Shown here piece by piece: positions 11,501 to 23,006 of a stretch of 64,000 bases of DNA. The stretch comes from Patiria pectinifera (Eukaryota > Echinodermata > Asteroidea > Valvatida > Asterinidae), in NCBI GenBank assembly GCA_029964075.1, contig CM057133.1, forward strand, positions 16,144,699 to 16,208,698, given 5' to 3'. Position 1 is the first letter of the stretch, and each line of letters begins with the position of its first letter. A program made the translations under genes and the position numbers. The notes under the pieces are model-generated. The model made no database searches and was not told the origin of the DNA. It worked only from the letters and a program-made list of their open reading frames with translations.

Positions 11501-14500
11501 AATTTGGGTCAAAAAATTAAAATGCTCCAAACTTCCTGGAAAGACTTCTTTAAAGGGACCCTCGACAACATTCCCACTCGATTTAGGGACAGATATATCA
11601 TTAAAAAGAAATTCATATTTTAGCCAAATTTATGAAAAATGTAAAGCTAACCCCTTGCAATTTTTGTCCATTTTCGTCAAATTTATGAAAATGCTACAAA
11701 CTTCCTGAAAGGACTCCTAAGGGACCCTGGAACACATTCCAACTCGATTAAGGGACAGAAAAAGAAATTCATATTTTAATCAATTTTTATGAAAAATGTA
11801 AGGCTAACCCTTTGCAATTTTTGTCAATTTTGGTCAAACAATGAAATTGTTCCAAAGGTCCTGGAAAGACTCGTAAAAGACCCTGGAACACATTCCAACT
11901 CGATTTAGGGACAGATATATCATTAAAAACAAATTCATATTTTCGCCAATTTTAATGAAAAACCCCTGCCCCCCTCTTCAACTGATAAATCGAGAATTTG
12001 TTGAGAAATACAAGAATTTTTGGGGAAAAATTGTTTTTCCCCCTCTAGAAAAAGTCCTGGCGACGCCCATGGAGGTGGGGGACCCCCTCCCCCAGATCCG
12101 CGCCTGCACCTCCACGATCGTTATGCGCAACACATGATCGAGTAGTGTGCAATGACACTTGGCCTCCGAAAATCAAAAGGTTGTAAGGGGGGGGGGAGAT
12201 CGCACTATACTTTCAATGGGGGCGCTGTTCAAATCCGACGATTATTTACACTAGGCCTATATCAGTAAACAGTTTTTGCGTGTCAGAGCAGCGGGGGGGG
12301 GGCGTATTTCGCATTTTTTTCATGGATTTTGATGATTTTTTTTGGGGGGGACAGAGCTGGGGGACCCCCCCCCCCCCGGATCCGCACCTGCACCTCCTCG
12401 ATCGTTTTGCGCAACACATGATCGAGTAGTGGGCAATGACAGCGGGGATGACCCTGCATTTCTTCAGATGCTTTCGGCAGCAGCACGTGCCTTCCGCCGC
12501 CGTCTCCTGCAAGGATAACCTCTTGCAAATTTTGTCAACTTTGGTCAAAAAATGAAATTGCTCCAAACTTCCTGGAAAGACTCCTAAGGGACCCTCGAAC
12601 ACATTCCAACTCGATTCAGGGACAGATATATCATTAAAAAGAAAGTCATATTTTAACCTAATTTTATGAAAAATGGCTATAACCCCTTGCAATTTTTGTC
12701 AATTTTGGTCAAAAAATGAAATTGTTCCAAAGGTCCTGGAAAGACTCGTAAAAAAAACCCTGGAACACATTCCAACTCGATTTAGGTACAGATATAAAAT
12801 TAAAAATAAATTCATATTTTTGGCCAATTTTTATGAAAAATCCCTGCCCCCTCTTTAACTGAGAAATCGAGAATTTGTTGAGAAATACAAGAATTTTTTG
12901 GAAATTTAGAAAAAGTTTTGGCGACGCCCATGGAGGTGGGGGACCCCCCTCCCCCAGATCCGCGCCTGCACCTCACAGAATATGCATATACCCCCTAACA
13001 AAGCTCCCGATGTCCGTATTTTTGTGCAAAGCGGACATTATTACCAGTAAACAATTTAAGCGTGTCAGAGCGGGGGAGGTGTCGCCTTTTTTTTCACGGA
13101 TTTCTATGATTTTTTTTTTTGGACAGAGCTGGGCATGGGGAACGCGAAGGGGGCAAGGAGGGGGAACCAGTCCTCCCCCTGGAAAAGAAAAAAACAAAAA
13201 CAAAAACAAAAAAAAGAGAAAAAGAGGTTCCAAGTCATAGTAGGTAAATTTAATGAGTTGGGGGGGGGCAAAATGTCCCTGCCCCCTCTTAAACTGATAA
13301 ATCAAAAATTTGTTGAAAAATACAAGATTTTTGGGGGAATTTTGTTTTTCCCCCTCTAGAAAAAGTCCTGCCGACGCCCATGGAGGTGGGGGACCCCCCC
13401 CCCCCACCCTCCCCCAGATCCGCGCCTGCACCTCCTCGATCGTACTGCGCAACACATGATCGAGTAGTGTGCAATGACACTTTGCCTCCGAAAATCAAAA
13501 GGTTGTAAGGGGGGGGGGGAGATCGCACTATACTTTCAATGGGGGCGCTGTTCAAATCCGCCGGTTATTAACACTAGGCCTTTATCACAGAATGTGCATA
13601 CACCCCTCACAAAGCTGCCGATGTCTGTATTTTTGTGCGAAGCGAACATTGTTACCAGCAAACATTTTTTGCGTGTCAGAGCGGGGGGGGGGTATTTCGC
13701 ATTTTTTTCATGAATTTCGATGATTTTTTTTTGTTGGACAGAGGTGGGGACCCCCCCCCCGGATCCGCACCTGCACCTCCTCGATCGTTTTGCACAACAC
13801 ATGATCAAGTAGTGTGCAATGACATCGGGTATGACCCTGCATTTGTTCCAAAGGTCCTGGAAAGACTCGTAAAAGACCCTGGAACACATTCCAACTCGAT
13901 TTAGGGACAGATATATCATTAAAAACAAATTCATATTTTTGGCCAATTTTTATAAAAAAATCCCTGCCCCCCTCTTTAACTGATAAATCGAGAATTTGTT
14001 GAGAAATACAAGAATTTTTTTGGAATTTTTTTTTTGCCTTCCGTTAGAAAAAGTCCTGGCGACGCCCATGGAGGTGGGGGACCCCCCCCCCCCCAGATCC
14101 GCGCCTGCACCTCCTCGATCGTTTTGCGCAACACATGATCAAGTAGTGTGCAATGACACTTGGCCTCCGAAAATCAAAAGGTGGTAAAGGGGGGTGGGGG
14201 GAGATCGCACTTTACTTTCAATGGGGGCGCTGTTCAAATCCGACGATTATTAACACTAGGCCTATATCACCGAATATGCATATACCCCCTAACAAAGCTC
14301 CCTATGTATTTTTGTGCAAAGCGAACATTGTTACCAGTATACAGTTTTTGCATGTCAGAGCCGGGGGTTTTCGCATTTTTTTCATGGATTTCGATGATTT
14401 TTTTTTTTTTGAACAGAGCTGGGGGAACCCCCCCCCCCCCCGGTTCCGCGCCAGCACCTCCTCGATCGTTTTGCGCAACACATGATCGAGTAGTGTGCAA

Positions 14501-14576
14501 TGACATCGTGGATGACCCTGCATTTCTTCATAAGCTTTCGGCAGCAGCACGTGCCTTCCGCCGCCGTCTCCTGCAA

Positions 14577-15240
14577 GGCCAACCCCTTGCAATTTTTGTC
14601 AACTTTGGTCAAAAAATGAAATTGCTCCAAACTTCCTGGAAAACTCCTAAGGGACCCTCGAACACATTCCAACTCTATTCAGGGACAGATATATCATTAA
14701 AAAGAAAGTCATATTTTAGCCTAATTTTAGGAAAAATGTAAGGCTAACTCCTTGCAATTTTTGTCAAGTTTCGTCAAAAAATGAAATTGCTCCAAACTTC
14801 CTGGAAAGACTCCTAAGGTCCCCTGGAACACATTCCATTTCCATTTAGGGACAGATATATCATTACAAAAAATTTATATTTAAGCCAATTTTTGAAAAAC
14901 AAATGTAAGGGTAAACTAACCCCTTGCAATTTTTGTCAATTTTCGTCAAAAAAATTAAAATGCTCCAAACTTCCTGGAAGGACTCCTAAGGGACCCTGGA
15001 ACACATTCCCACTCGATTTAGGGACAGATATATTATTAAAAAGAAATTCATATTTTAGCCAATTTTTATGAAAAATGTAAGGCTAACCCCTTGCAAGTTT
15101 TTGTCAATTTTCTTCCAAAATGAAAATGCTCCAAACTTCCTGGAAAGACTCGTAAAAGACCCTGGAACACATTCCATTTCGATTTAGAGACAGATATATC
15201 ATTAAAAAGAAATTCATATGTTAGCCAATTTTAAAGAAAA
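14577..15240 (+). repeat. 166-bp satellite block in the 10.4-kb duplicate
   Basis: This block sits 10.38 kb downstream of its counterpart at 4196-4860 and is nearly identical to it. It differs at isolated positions, such as one extra G in CCTTGCAAGTTTTTG. Confidence 0.8.
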
Positions 15241-16031
15241 ATCCCTGCCCCCCCCCCCTCTCTTTAACTGATAAATCGAAAATTTGTTGAGAAATACAAG
15301 AATTGTTTTGGAAATTTTTGTTTGCCTTCCGTTAGAAAAAGTCCTGGCGACGCCCATTGAGGTGGGGGACCCCTGCCTCAGATCTGCGCCTGCACCTCCT
15401 CCATCGTTTTGCGCAACACATGATCGAGTAGTGTGCAATGACACTTGGCCTCCGAAAATCAAAAGGTGGTAAGGGGGGAGGGAGATCGCACTATACTTTC
15501 AATGGGGGCGCTGTTCAAATCCGATGATTATTAACACTAGGCCTATATCACAGAATATGCATATACCCCCTAACAAAGCTGCCGATGTCCGTATTTTTGT
15601 GCAAAGCGAACATTGTTACCAGTAAACAGTTTTTGCGTGTCAGAGCACGGGTTTTTTTCGCATTTTTCCATGGATTTCGATGAATTCTTTTTTGGGGGGG
15701 ACAAAGCTGGGGCACCCCCCCCCCTGATCCGCACCTGCACCTCCTCGATCGTTTTGCGCAACACATGATCGAGTAGTGTGCAATGACATCGGGGATGACC
15801 CTGCATTTATTCATAAGCTTTTGGCAGCAGCACGTGCCTTCCGCCGCCGTCTCCTGCAAGGCCAACCCCTTGCAATTTTTGTCAACTTTGGTCAAAAAAT
15901 GAAATTGCTCCAAACTTCCTGGAAAGACTCCTAAGGGACCCTCGAACACATTCCAACTCGATTCAGGGACAGATATATCATTAAAAAGAAATTTATATTT
16001 TAGCCAAATTTTAGGAAAAATGTAAGGCTAA

Positions 16032-16394
16032 GGCCCCCCCCCAAAAAAAGTCTCCGGTTTCTAGTATGGAGCTTGCCCAAAAAGTGGTGCGGCGACGCGG
16101 CTTTTTTTTACCTGATTTTTTTGCTTCAAATGTCGGCTGATGACTGCAAATGGTGCCCGACTAAACTTAGTGCAAATATATGGGAGTCTAGAGAGGCCAC
16201 ATAAAGCTTATTCTCGACCATAACCCAATCTAAAAACACGTTAAAATTGTGCAGCAGCAGGATTCCAGTCAAACCAGTGAGTTTGGCGGTTTTGAGACAT
16301 CATCTTTCATTGAAAAAAAAACTTTTTCATTTTGCCGACGCGCATGGCTACGGCGACGCGCGCGCATACCAGAAACCGGAGACTTTTTTTGGCC
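16032..16394 (-). mobile_element. Harbinger-like MITE, reverse copy in the 10.4-kb duplicate
   Basis: Counterpart of 5626-5985, at the same satellite position and with the same abnormal right junction, about 10.4 kb downstream. Confidence 0.78.
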
Positions 16395-16588
16395 TTATGG
16401 TCGAGAATAAGCTTTATTTGGCCGCTCTGACTCCCATATATTTGCACTAAGTTTAGTCGGGCACCATTTGCAGTCATCAGCCGACATTTGAAGCAAACAA
16501 ATCAGGTAAAAAAAAAAAAAAAGCTGCGTTGCCGCACCACTTTTTGGGCAAGCTCCATACCAGAAACCGGAGACTTTTTTTTTTGGCC
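16395..16588 (+). mobile_element. Harbinger-like MITE, truncated copy in the duplicate
   Basis: Counterpart of 5986-6179 with the same start inside the element. It was therefore already joined to the reverse copy before the 10.4-kb duplication. Confidence 0.78.
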
Positions 16589-17790
16589 TTATGTCAGAAT
16601 TTCTCCACGAAAATTGGGTCTATACGGATTTCAAATTTCTTGGCCGTTGTTGCCACACTTTCCAGCTCTTCATTCTTGTCCGAAAAGTCAGAAATTTCTC
16701 ACCAAAACATATACCTTTCAGTGATTTTTTTCGGAACAGCGAAAGTTGATTGCCGCGGTGGTCCGCTGGCGGCTATGGAGCGGCAGGCCATGGAGGCATG
16801 CCACTAGCCTACCACTGGCGGACCGCTGATAGTTTGGGTCGGTGTGCCGATATGCCAACAAGCCGCTCGATCCCCGCCCGCCGGTGGTCCGCCCGGCGGT
16901 GGCTTACGGACTGGGGACTCCCACAGTTTTCACCCAAAAAAAACATATCATTCTTATAACAATGACACGGTCCGCCTGTCCGCAACAATCAGATATAAAC
17001 ATCTGACGGACCTAGAACCCCCCCCCCCTCCCCAACCAGCCCCCCACACGCAAAAATTCGTGGATCCGCGCCTGTATACGCACCTGATGCCTTTTCTTTT
17101 TTTTACCTACGGTGTTCACTGTTGCGTATAGTAACGATAAGTATGTTCAGCACACGTATAGGCCTACGACTAACGAGACAGCCGTTACTTTTATTCAATC
17201 TTCCAAACAAATAAAAACAGTTGGCTCATTATTGCCCAAAATGTCGACTCCTTTCGTCCATGGAGCCAAAACAGATGCACACAGCAATGTTCCACGTTTC
17301 ACCGCCCATGAAGACAAATTGTTTTTAACAAGAATTCAAAGGAAGCAGAATGGCCTAGCGGTTAGATTCTTATCCACGAATCGCGGAGCCCGGGTTCGAA
17401 TCCCGTCGGTGTCTTTTTGCTTTTCAACGCATCACGCATTCAGTCATTATAAGATATTTTATTTCCCGTCATAAAATACCAACGGTACCTTAGCTTAATC
17501 GGTAAGCACTGCGGCTGGTACTGTCCGTGAGTTCCAGGTTGGCGCCTTCGTACAGGTTCAGGGCATGTGGTCCACTCGGAGGATCAGGGCTTAGGGGCCG
17601 CCCTGTTCCTCCCTTAGCTCTTTGCTTTTACATGGTGCCTGGCCCTCCGGGGTTACATGGATGGACAGGGAAGGAAGTGTGTATTGGTCGGGGACGCCGA
17701 GACCCCGGAAGAGAACTAAGGGGTTGGCTGGGGCATTGTTATGGCTCAGACCGATCCCTGAAAGCTTGACTAGCACATAACTTTTTGATT
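16589..17790 (+). repeat. GC-rich / tRNA-like module, copy 2
   Basis: Same order as copy 1, 10.41 kb downstream, with scattered substitutions. One example is GGCTATGGAGC where copies 1 and 3 have GGCTTTGGAGC. Confidence 0.8.
17344..17414 (+). repeat. tRNA-like sequence, copy 2
   Basis: Identical A box, B box and T-run to copy 1, within the 10.4-kb duplicate. Confidence 0.6.
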
Positions 17791-17805
17791 TTTGTATCCT
17801 CTATC

Positions 17806-18350
17806 TTTTATACTTTGGTTTAGTTTGATATTTACATCTGCTCGGCAGATGTACGGTAGTTTTGAAAACGAAACAGAGGTCTATGTCATGAATCAATGAA
17901 ATTGACTACAATTAAAACGGAGTTTCGTTCGATCAATATTACCATTATTAATGGTGCAATTTCCAATTGACGTAAAAACGCCATATTATACCGGGGAAAA
18001 AGAAAGATGTACATTGTAATATAAACATTATTTACATCTTTCAAATAACGTTTCTTTAATTGTGAACATTCCCAACAAATATAGTATTACGCAAAATAGG
18101 GGGGAAACGCAAGATAACAAAGTCCATCACCCTTAAAACTGGAAATTCAAAATGAAAAACAAAGTCAAGTGGAATACAAGAATGTACATTAAGGATTGAA
18201 TTGGGAAAAAATCCATTGCAAGGGGCTTTTTTACAGTCAGTAACATGCAGGCGCGGATCCTGAGGAAGTTTTTTTTGGGGGGGAGGGGAGGAGGTTCGAA
18301 CCCCTCCCCTGCTCTGACACAAAAAATTAAGCTATTCTACAGCGGTTATG
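17806..18350 (+). repeat. AT-rich array module, copy 2
   Basis: Same module as at 7386. It ends in the same small hairpin (GCGGATCC ... CCCCTCCCCTGC, ~18249-18312) and is followed by a C-run and a second transposon-type end (AGGGGCGGACCCAGG, ~18426). Confidence 0.75.
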
Positions 18351-18952
18351 TATTTGACGGGCTGAACTTGATCTGACGGGCCCGAACCCCCCCCCCCCCC
18401 CCCACACACACTGCCAAACCCCACCAGGGGCGGACCCAGGATTTTTTTCTGCAGGGGGGGGGGGTTTCATCGGCGAAAAAATCTGAAAATGTAGACAGCT
18501 ATATTTTTCTCCGGACACTTGGCCTCCGAAAATCAAAAGGTGGTAAGGGGGGGGAGGAGATCGCACTTTACTTTCAATGGGGCGCTGTTCAAATCCGACG
18601 ATTTTTAGCACCAGGCCTATATCACAAAATATGCATATACCCCCAACAAAGCTCCCGATGTCGGTATTTTTTGTGCAAAGCGGACATTATTACCAGTAAA
18701 CAGTTTAAGCGTGTCGGAGCGGGGGGGGGGGTGTTTCGCATTTTTTTTCACGGATTTCTATGAATTTTTTGGACAGAGCTGGGCATGGGGGGAATGGGAG
18801 GGGGACGCTCCCCCCCCCCCCCTGAAAAACAAAAAAACAAAAAAAAAGGGGAAAAGGGGAAAAAAAGGAGAAAAAGAGGCTCGAAGTCATAGTGGAGTAA
18901 ATTTAATGAGTTGGGCGGGGGGGGGGGCAAAATGTCCCATCATTTTTTTTAA

Positions 18953-19500
18953 TCCTCTATCTTTTATACTTTGGTTTAGTTTGATATTTACATCTGCTCG
19001 GCAGATGTACGGTAGTTTTGAAAACGAAACAGAGGTCTATGTCATGAATCAATGTTCCATAATTGACTATAATTAAAACGGAGTTTCGTTCGATCAATAT
19101 GACTACCATTATTAATGGCGCAATTTCCAATTGACGTAAAAAACGCCATATTATTCCGGGGAAAAATAAAGATGTACATTGTAATATAAACATTATTTAC
19201 ATCTTTCAAATAACGTTTCTTTAATTGTGAACATTCCCAATAAACATAGTAATTAGCAAAATAGGGGGAAAAACGCAAGATAACAAAGTCCATCACCCTT
19301 AAAACTGGAAATTCAAAATGAAAAACAAAGTCAAGTGGAATACAAGACTGAACATTAAGGATTGAATTGGGAAAAAATCCATTGCACGGGGCTTTTACTG
19401 ACTTGGTTTTTTACAGTCAGTAACATGCAGGGGCGGATCCTGAATATTTTTTTTTTGGGGGGGGGAGAGTTTTGAACCCCTCCCCTGCTCTGACACAAAA
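18953..19500 (+). repeat. AT-rich array module, copy 3
   Basis: Duplicate of copy 2 with an offset of ~1147 bp. It is closer in sequence to copy 1 (for example in keeping CATAATTGACTATAATT), so copies 2 and 3 are not simple neighbours by recent tandem duplication. Confidence 0.7.
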
Positions 19501-19610
19501 AAGGAAAGCTATTCTACAGCGGTTATTAACACTAGGCCCATATCACAGAATATGCATATACCCCCTAACAAAGCTGCCGATGTCCGTATTTTTGTGCAAA
19601 GCGGACATTA

Positions 19611-19976
19611 GGCCCAAAAAAAGTCTCCAGTTTCTGGTACGCGCGCGCGTCGCCGTAGCCATGCGCGTCGGCAAATTGAAAAAGGGTTTTTTTTCAATGA
19701 AAGATGATGTCTCAAAACCGCCAAACTCACTGGTTTGACTGGAATCCTGCTGCTGCACAATTTTAACGTGTTTTTAGATTGGGTTATGGTCGAAAATAAG
19801 CTTTATGTGGCCTCTCTGGACTCCCATTACATTTGCACCAAGTGTAGTCGGGCACCATTTGCAGTCATCAGCCGACATTTGAAGCAAAAAAAAAAAAGGT
19901 AAAAAAAAAAAAAGCCGCGTCGCCGCACCACTTTTTGGGCAAGCTCCATACCAGAAACCGGAGACTTTTTTTGACC
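19611..19976 (+). mobile_element. Harbinger-like MITE with TTA target duplication
   Basis: 366 bp, the cleanest copy. The flanks read GCGGACATTA on the left and TTATTACCAGTAAACAG on the right, which restores the intact array sequence when one TTA is removed. It occupies the same target position as the copy at 8026, so the two are duplicates of one insertion. Confidence 0.88.
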
Positions 19977-21602
19977 TTATTACCAGTAAACAGTTTAAGC
20001 GTGTCAGAAAGGGGGGGATGTTTCGCATTTTTTTTCACGGAATTCTATGAATTCTTTTTTTGGACAGAACTGGGCATGGGCATCGCGAGGGGGGGGCGCT
20101 TCCCCCCCCCCCCCCGGAAAAGCACCCAAAAAAAAGCGAGGAAAAAAAGAGAAAAAGAGGCGCGAAGTCATAGTGGTGTAAATTTAATGAGTTGGGGGGT
20201 GCAAAATGTACCTGCCCCCCTCTTTAACTGATCAATCGAGAATTTCTTGAGAAATACAAGAATTTTGTGGGAAATTTTTGTTTGTCCCCTTTAGAAAAAG
20301 TCCTGGCGACGCCCATGGAGATGGGGGACCCCCCCCCCCCCAGATCCGCGCCTGCACCTCCTCGATTGTTTTGCGCAACACATGATCGAGTAGTGTGCAA
20401 TGACATCGGGGATGACCCTGCATTTCTTCAGAAGCTTTCGGCAGCAGCACGTGCCTTCCGCCGCCGTCTCCTGCAAGGCTAACCCCTTGCAATTTTTGTC
20501 AATTTTCGACAAACAAATGAAATTTCTCCAAACTTCCTGGAAGGACTCCTAAGGCACCCTGGAACGCATTCCAATTCGATCTAGGGACAGATAAATCATT
20601 AAAAAGAAATCCAAATTTTAGCCAAATTTTATGAAAAATGTAAGGCTAACCTCTTGCAATGTTTGTCAATTTTCGTTAAAAAAATGAAATTGCTCCAAAC
20701 TTCCTGGAAAGACTCCTAAGGGCCCCTGGAACACATTCCATTTCGATTTAAGGACAGATATATCATTAAAAAGAAAATCATATTTTAGCTAATTTTTATG
20801 AAAATGTTAGGCTAACCCCTTTCAATTTTTGTAAATTTTCTTCCAAAATGAAAATGCTCCAATCTTCCTGGAAAGACTCGTAAAAGACCCTGGAACACAT
20901 TCCATTTCCATTTAGGGACAGATATCTCTTTAAAAAGAAATTCATATTTTAGCCAATTTTAAAGAAAATTCCCTTCCCTCCCCCCCCCCCTCTTTAACTG
21001 ATAAATCGAGAATTTTTTGAGAAATACAAGAATTTTTTGGGAAATGTTTTTTTGCCCCCCTCTAGAAAAAGTCCTGGCGACGCCCATGGAGGTGGGGGAC
21101 CCGCCTCCCTCAGATCCGCGCCTGCACCTCCTCGATCGTTTTGCGCAACACATGGTCGAGTAGTGTGCAATGACACTTGGCCTCCAAAAATCAAAAGGTG
21201 GCAAGGGGGGGGGGGAGATCGCACTATACTTTCAATGGGGGCGCTGTTCAAATCCGAAGATTATTAACACTAGGCCTATATCACAGAATGTGCATACACC
21301 CCTAACAAAGCTGCCGATGTCCGTATTTTTGTGCAAAGCGAACATTGTTACCAGTAAACAGTTTTTGCGTGTCAGAGCAGGGGGGGGATATTTCGCATTT
21401 TTTCATGGATTTCGATGAATGCTTCTTTTTTTTTGGACAGAGCTGGTGGACCCCCCCCCCCCTCCCCCGGATCCGCACCTGCACCTCCTCGATCGTTTTG
21501 CGCAACACATTATCGAGTAGTGTGCAATGACATCGTGGATGACCCTGCATTTCTTCATAAGCTTTCGGCAGCAGCACGTGCCTTCCGCCGCCGTCTCCTG
21601 CA

Positions 21603-22440
21603 AGGCCAACCCCTTGCAATTTTTGTCAACTTTGGTCAAAAAATGAAATTGCTCCAAACTTCCTGGAAAGACTCTTAAGGAACCCTGGAACATATTCCAA
21701 CTCGATTTAGGGAAAGATATATCAATAAAAAGAAATTCATATTTTAGGCAAATTTATAAAAACTGTAAGGCTAACCTCTTGCAATTTTTGTCAATTTTTG
21801 TCAAAAAAATGAAATTGCTCCAAACTTCCTGAAAAGACTCCTAAGGTCCCCTGGAACACATTTCATTTCGATTTAGGGACAGATATTATCATTAAAACGA
21901 AATTCATATTTTAGCCAATTTTTATTTTAAAAAAATGTAAGGCTAACCCCTTGCAATGTTTGTCAATTTTGGTCAAAAAATGAAAATGCTCCATTTTGAA
22001 ACTTCCTGGAAAGACTCCTAGGGGACCCTCGACAACATTCCTACTCGATTTAGGGACAGATATATCATTAAAAAGAAAGTCATATTTTAGCCAAATTTTA
22101 TGAAAAATGTAAAGCTAACCCCTTGCAAGTTTTGTCAATTTTCGTCAAAAAAATGAAAATGCTACAAACTTCCTGGAAGGACTCCTAAGGGACCCGGGAA
22201 CACATTCCAACTCGATTTAGGGACAGATATATTATTAAAAAGAAATTCATATTTCAGTCAATTTTTATGAAAAATGTTAGGCTACCCCTTGCAATTTTTG
22301 ATAATTTTGGTCAAAAAATGAAATTGTTCCAAAGGTCCTGGAAAGACTCGTAAAAGACCCTGGAACACATTCCAACTCGATTTAGGGACAGATATATCAT
22401 TTAAAACAAATTCATATTTTTGGCAATTTTTTATAAAAAA
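21603..22440 (+). repeat. 166-bp satellite block
   Basis: Five monomers with several private variants, for example GGGAAAGATATATCAATAA and an insertion in GCTCCATTTTGAAACTTCC. The GGGAAAGATATATCAATAA subtype also dominates the larger block that follows, showing local homogenisation. Confidence 0.8.
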
Positions 22441-23006
22441 ATCCCTGCCCCCCTCTTTAACTGATAAATCGAGAATTTGTTGAGAAATACAAGAATTTTT
22501 TTGGAAATTTTTGTTTGCCTTCCTGCACCTCCTCGATCGTTTTGCGCAACACATGATCAAGTAGTGTGCAATGACACTTGGCCTCCGAAAATCAAAAGGT
22601 GGTAAAGGGGGGAGGGGGGAAGATCGCACTTTACTTTCAATGGGGGCGCTGTTCAAATTCGATGATTATTAACACTAGGCCAATATCATAGAATATGCAT
22701 ATACCCCCTAACAAAGCTCCCAATGTCCGTATTTTTGTGCAAAGCGGACATTGTTACCAGTAAACAGTTTTTGCGAGTCAGAGCAGGGGGGGGGGGTATT
22801 TCGCATTTTTTCATGGATTTCGATGAATTCTTTCTTTTCTTGACAGAGCTGGGGGACCCCCCCCCCCCGGATCCGCACCTGCACCTCCTCGATCGTTTTG
22901 CGCAACACATTATCGAGTAGTGTGCAATGGCATCGGGGATGACCCTGCATTTCTTCATAAGCTTTCGGCAGCAGCACGTACCTTCCGCCGCCGTCTCCTG
23001 CAAGGC

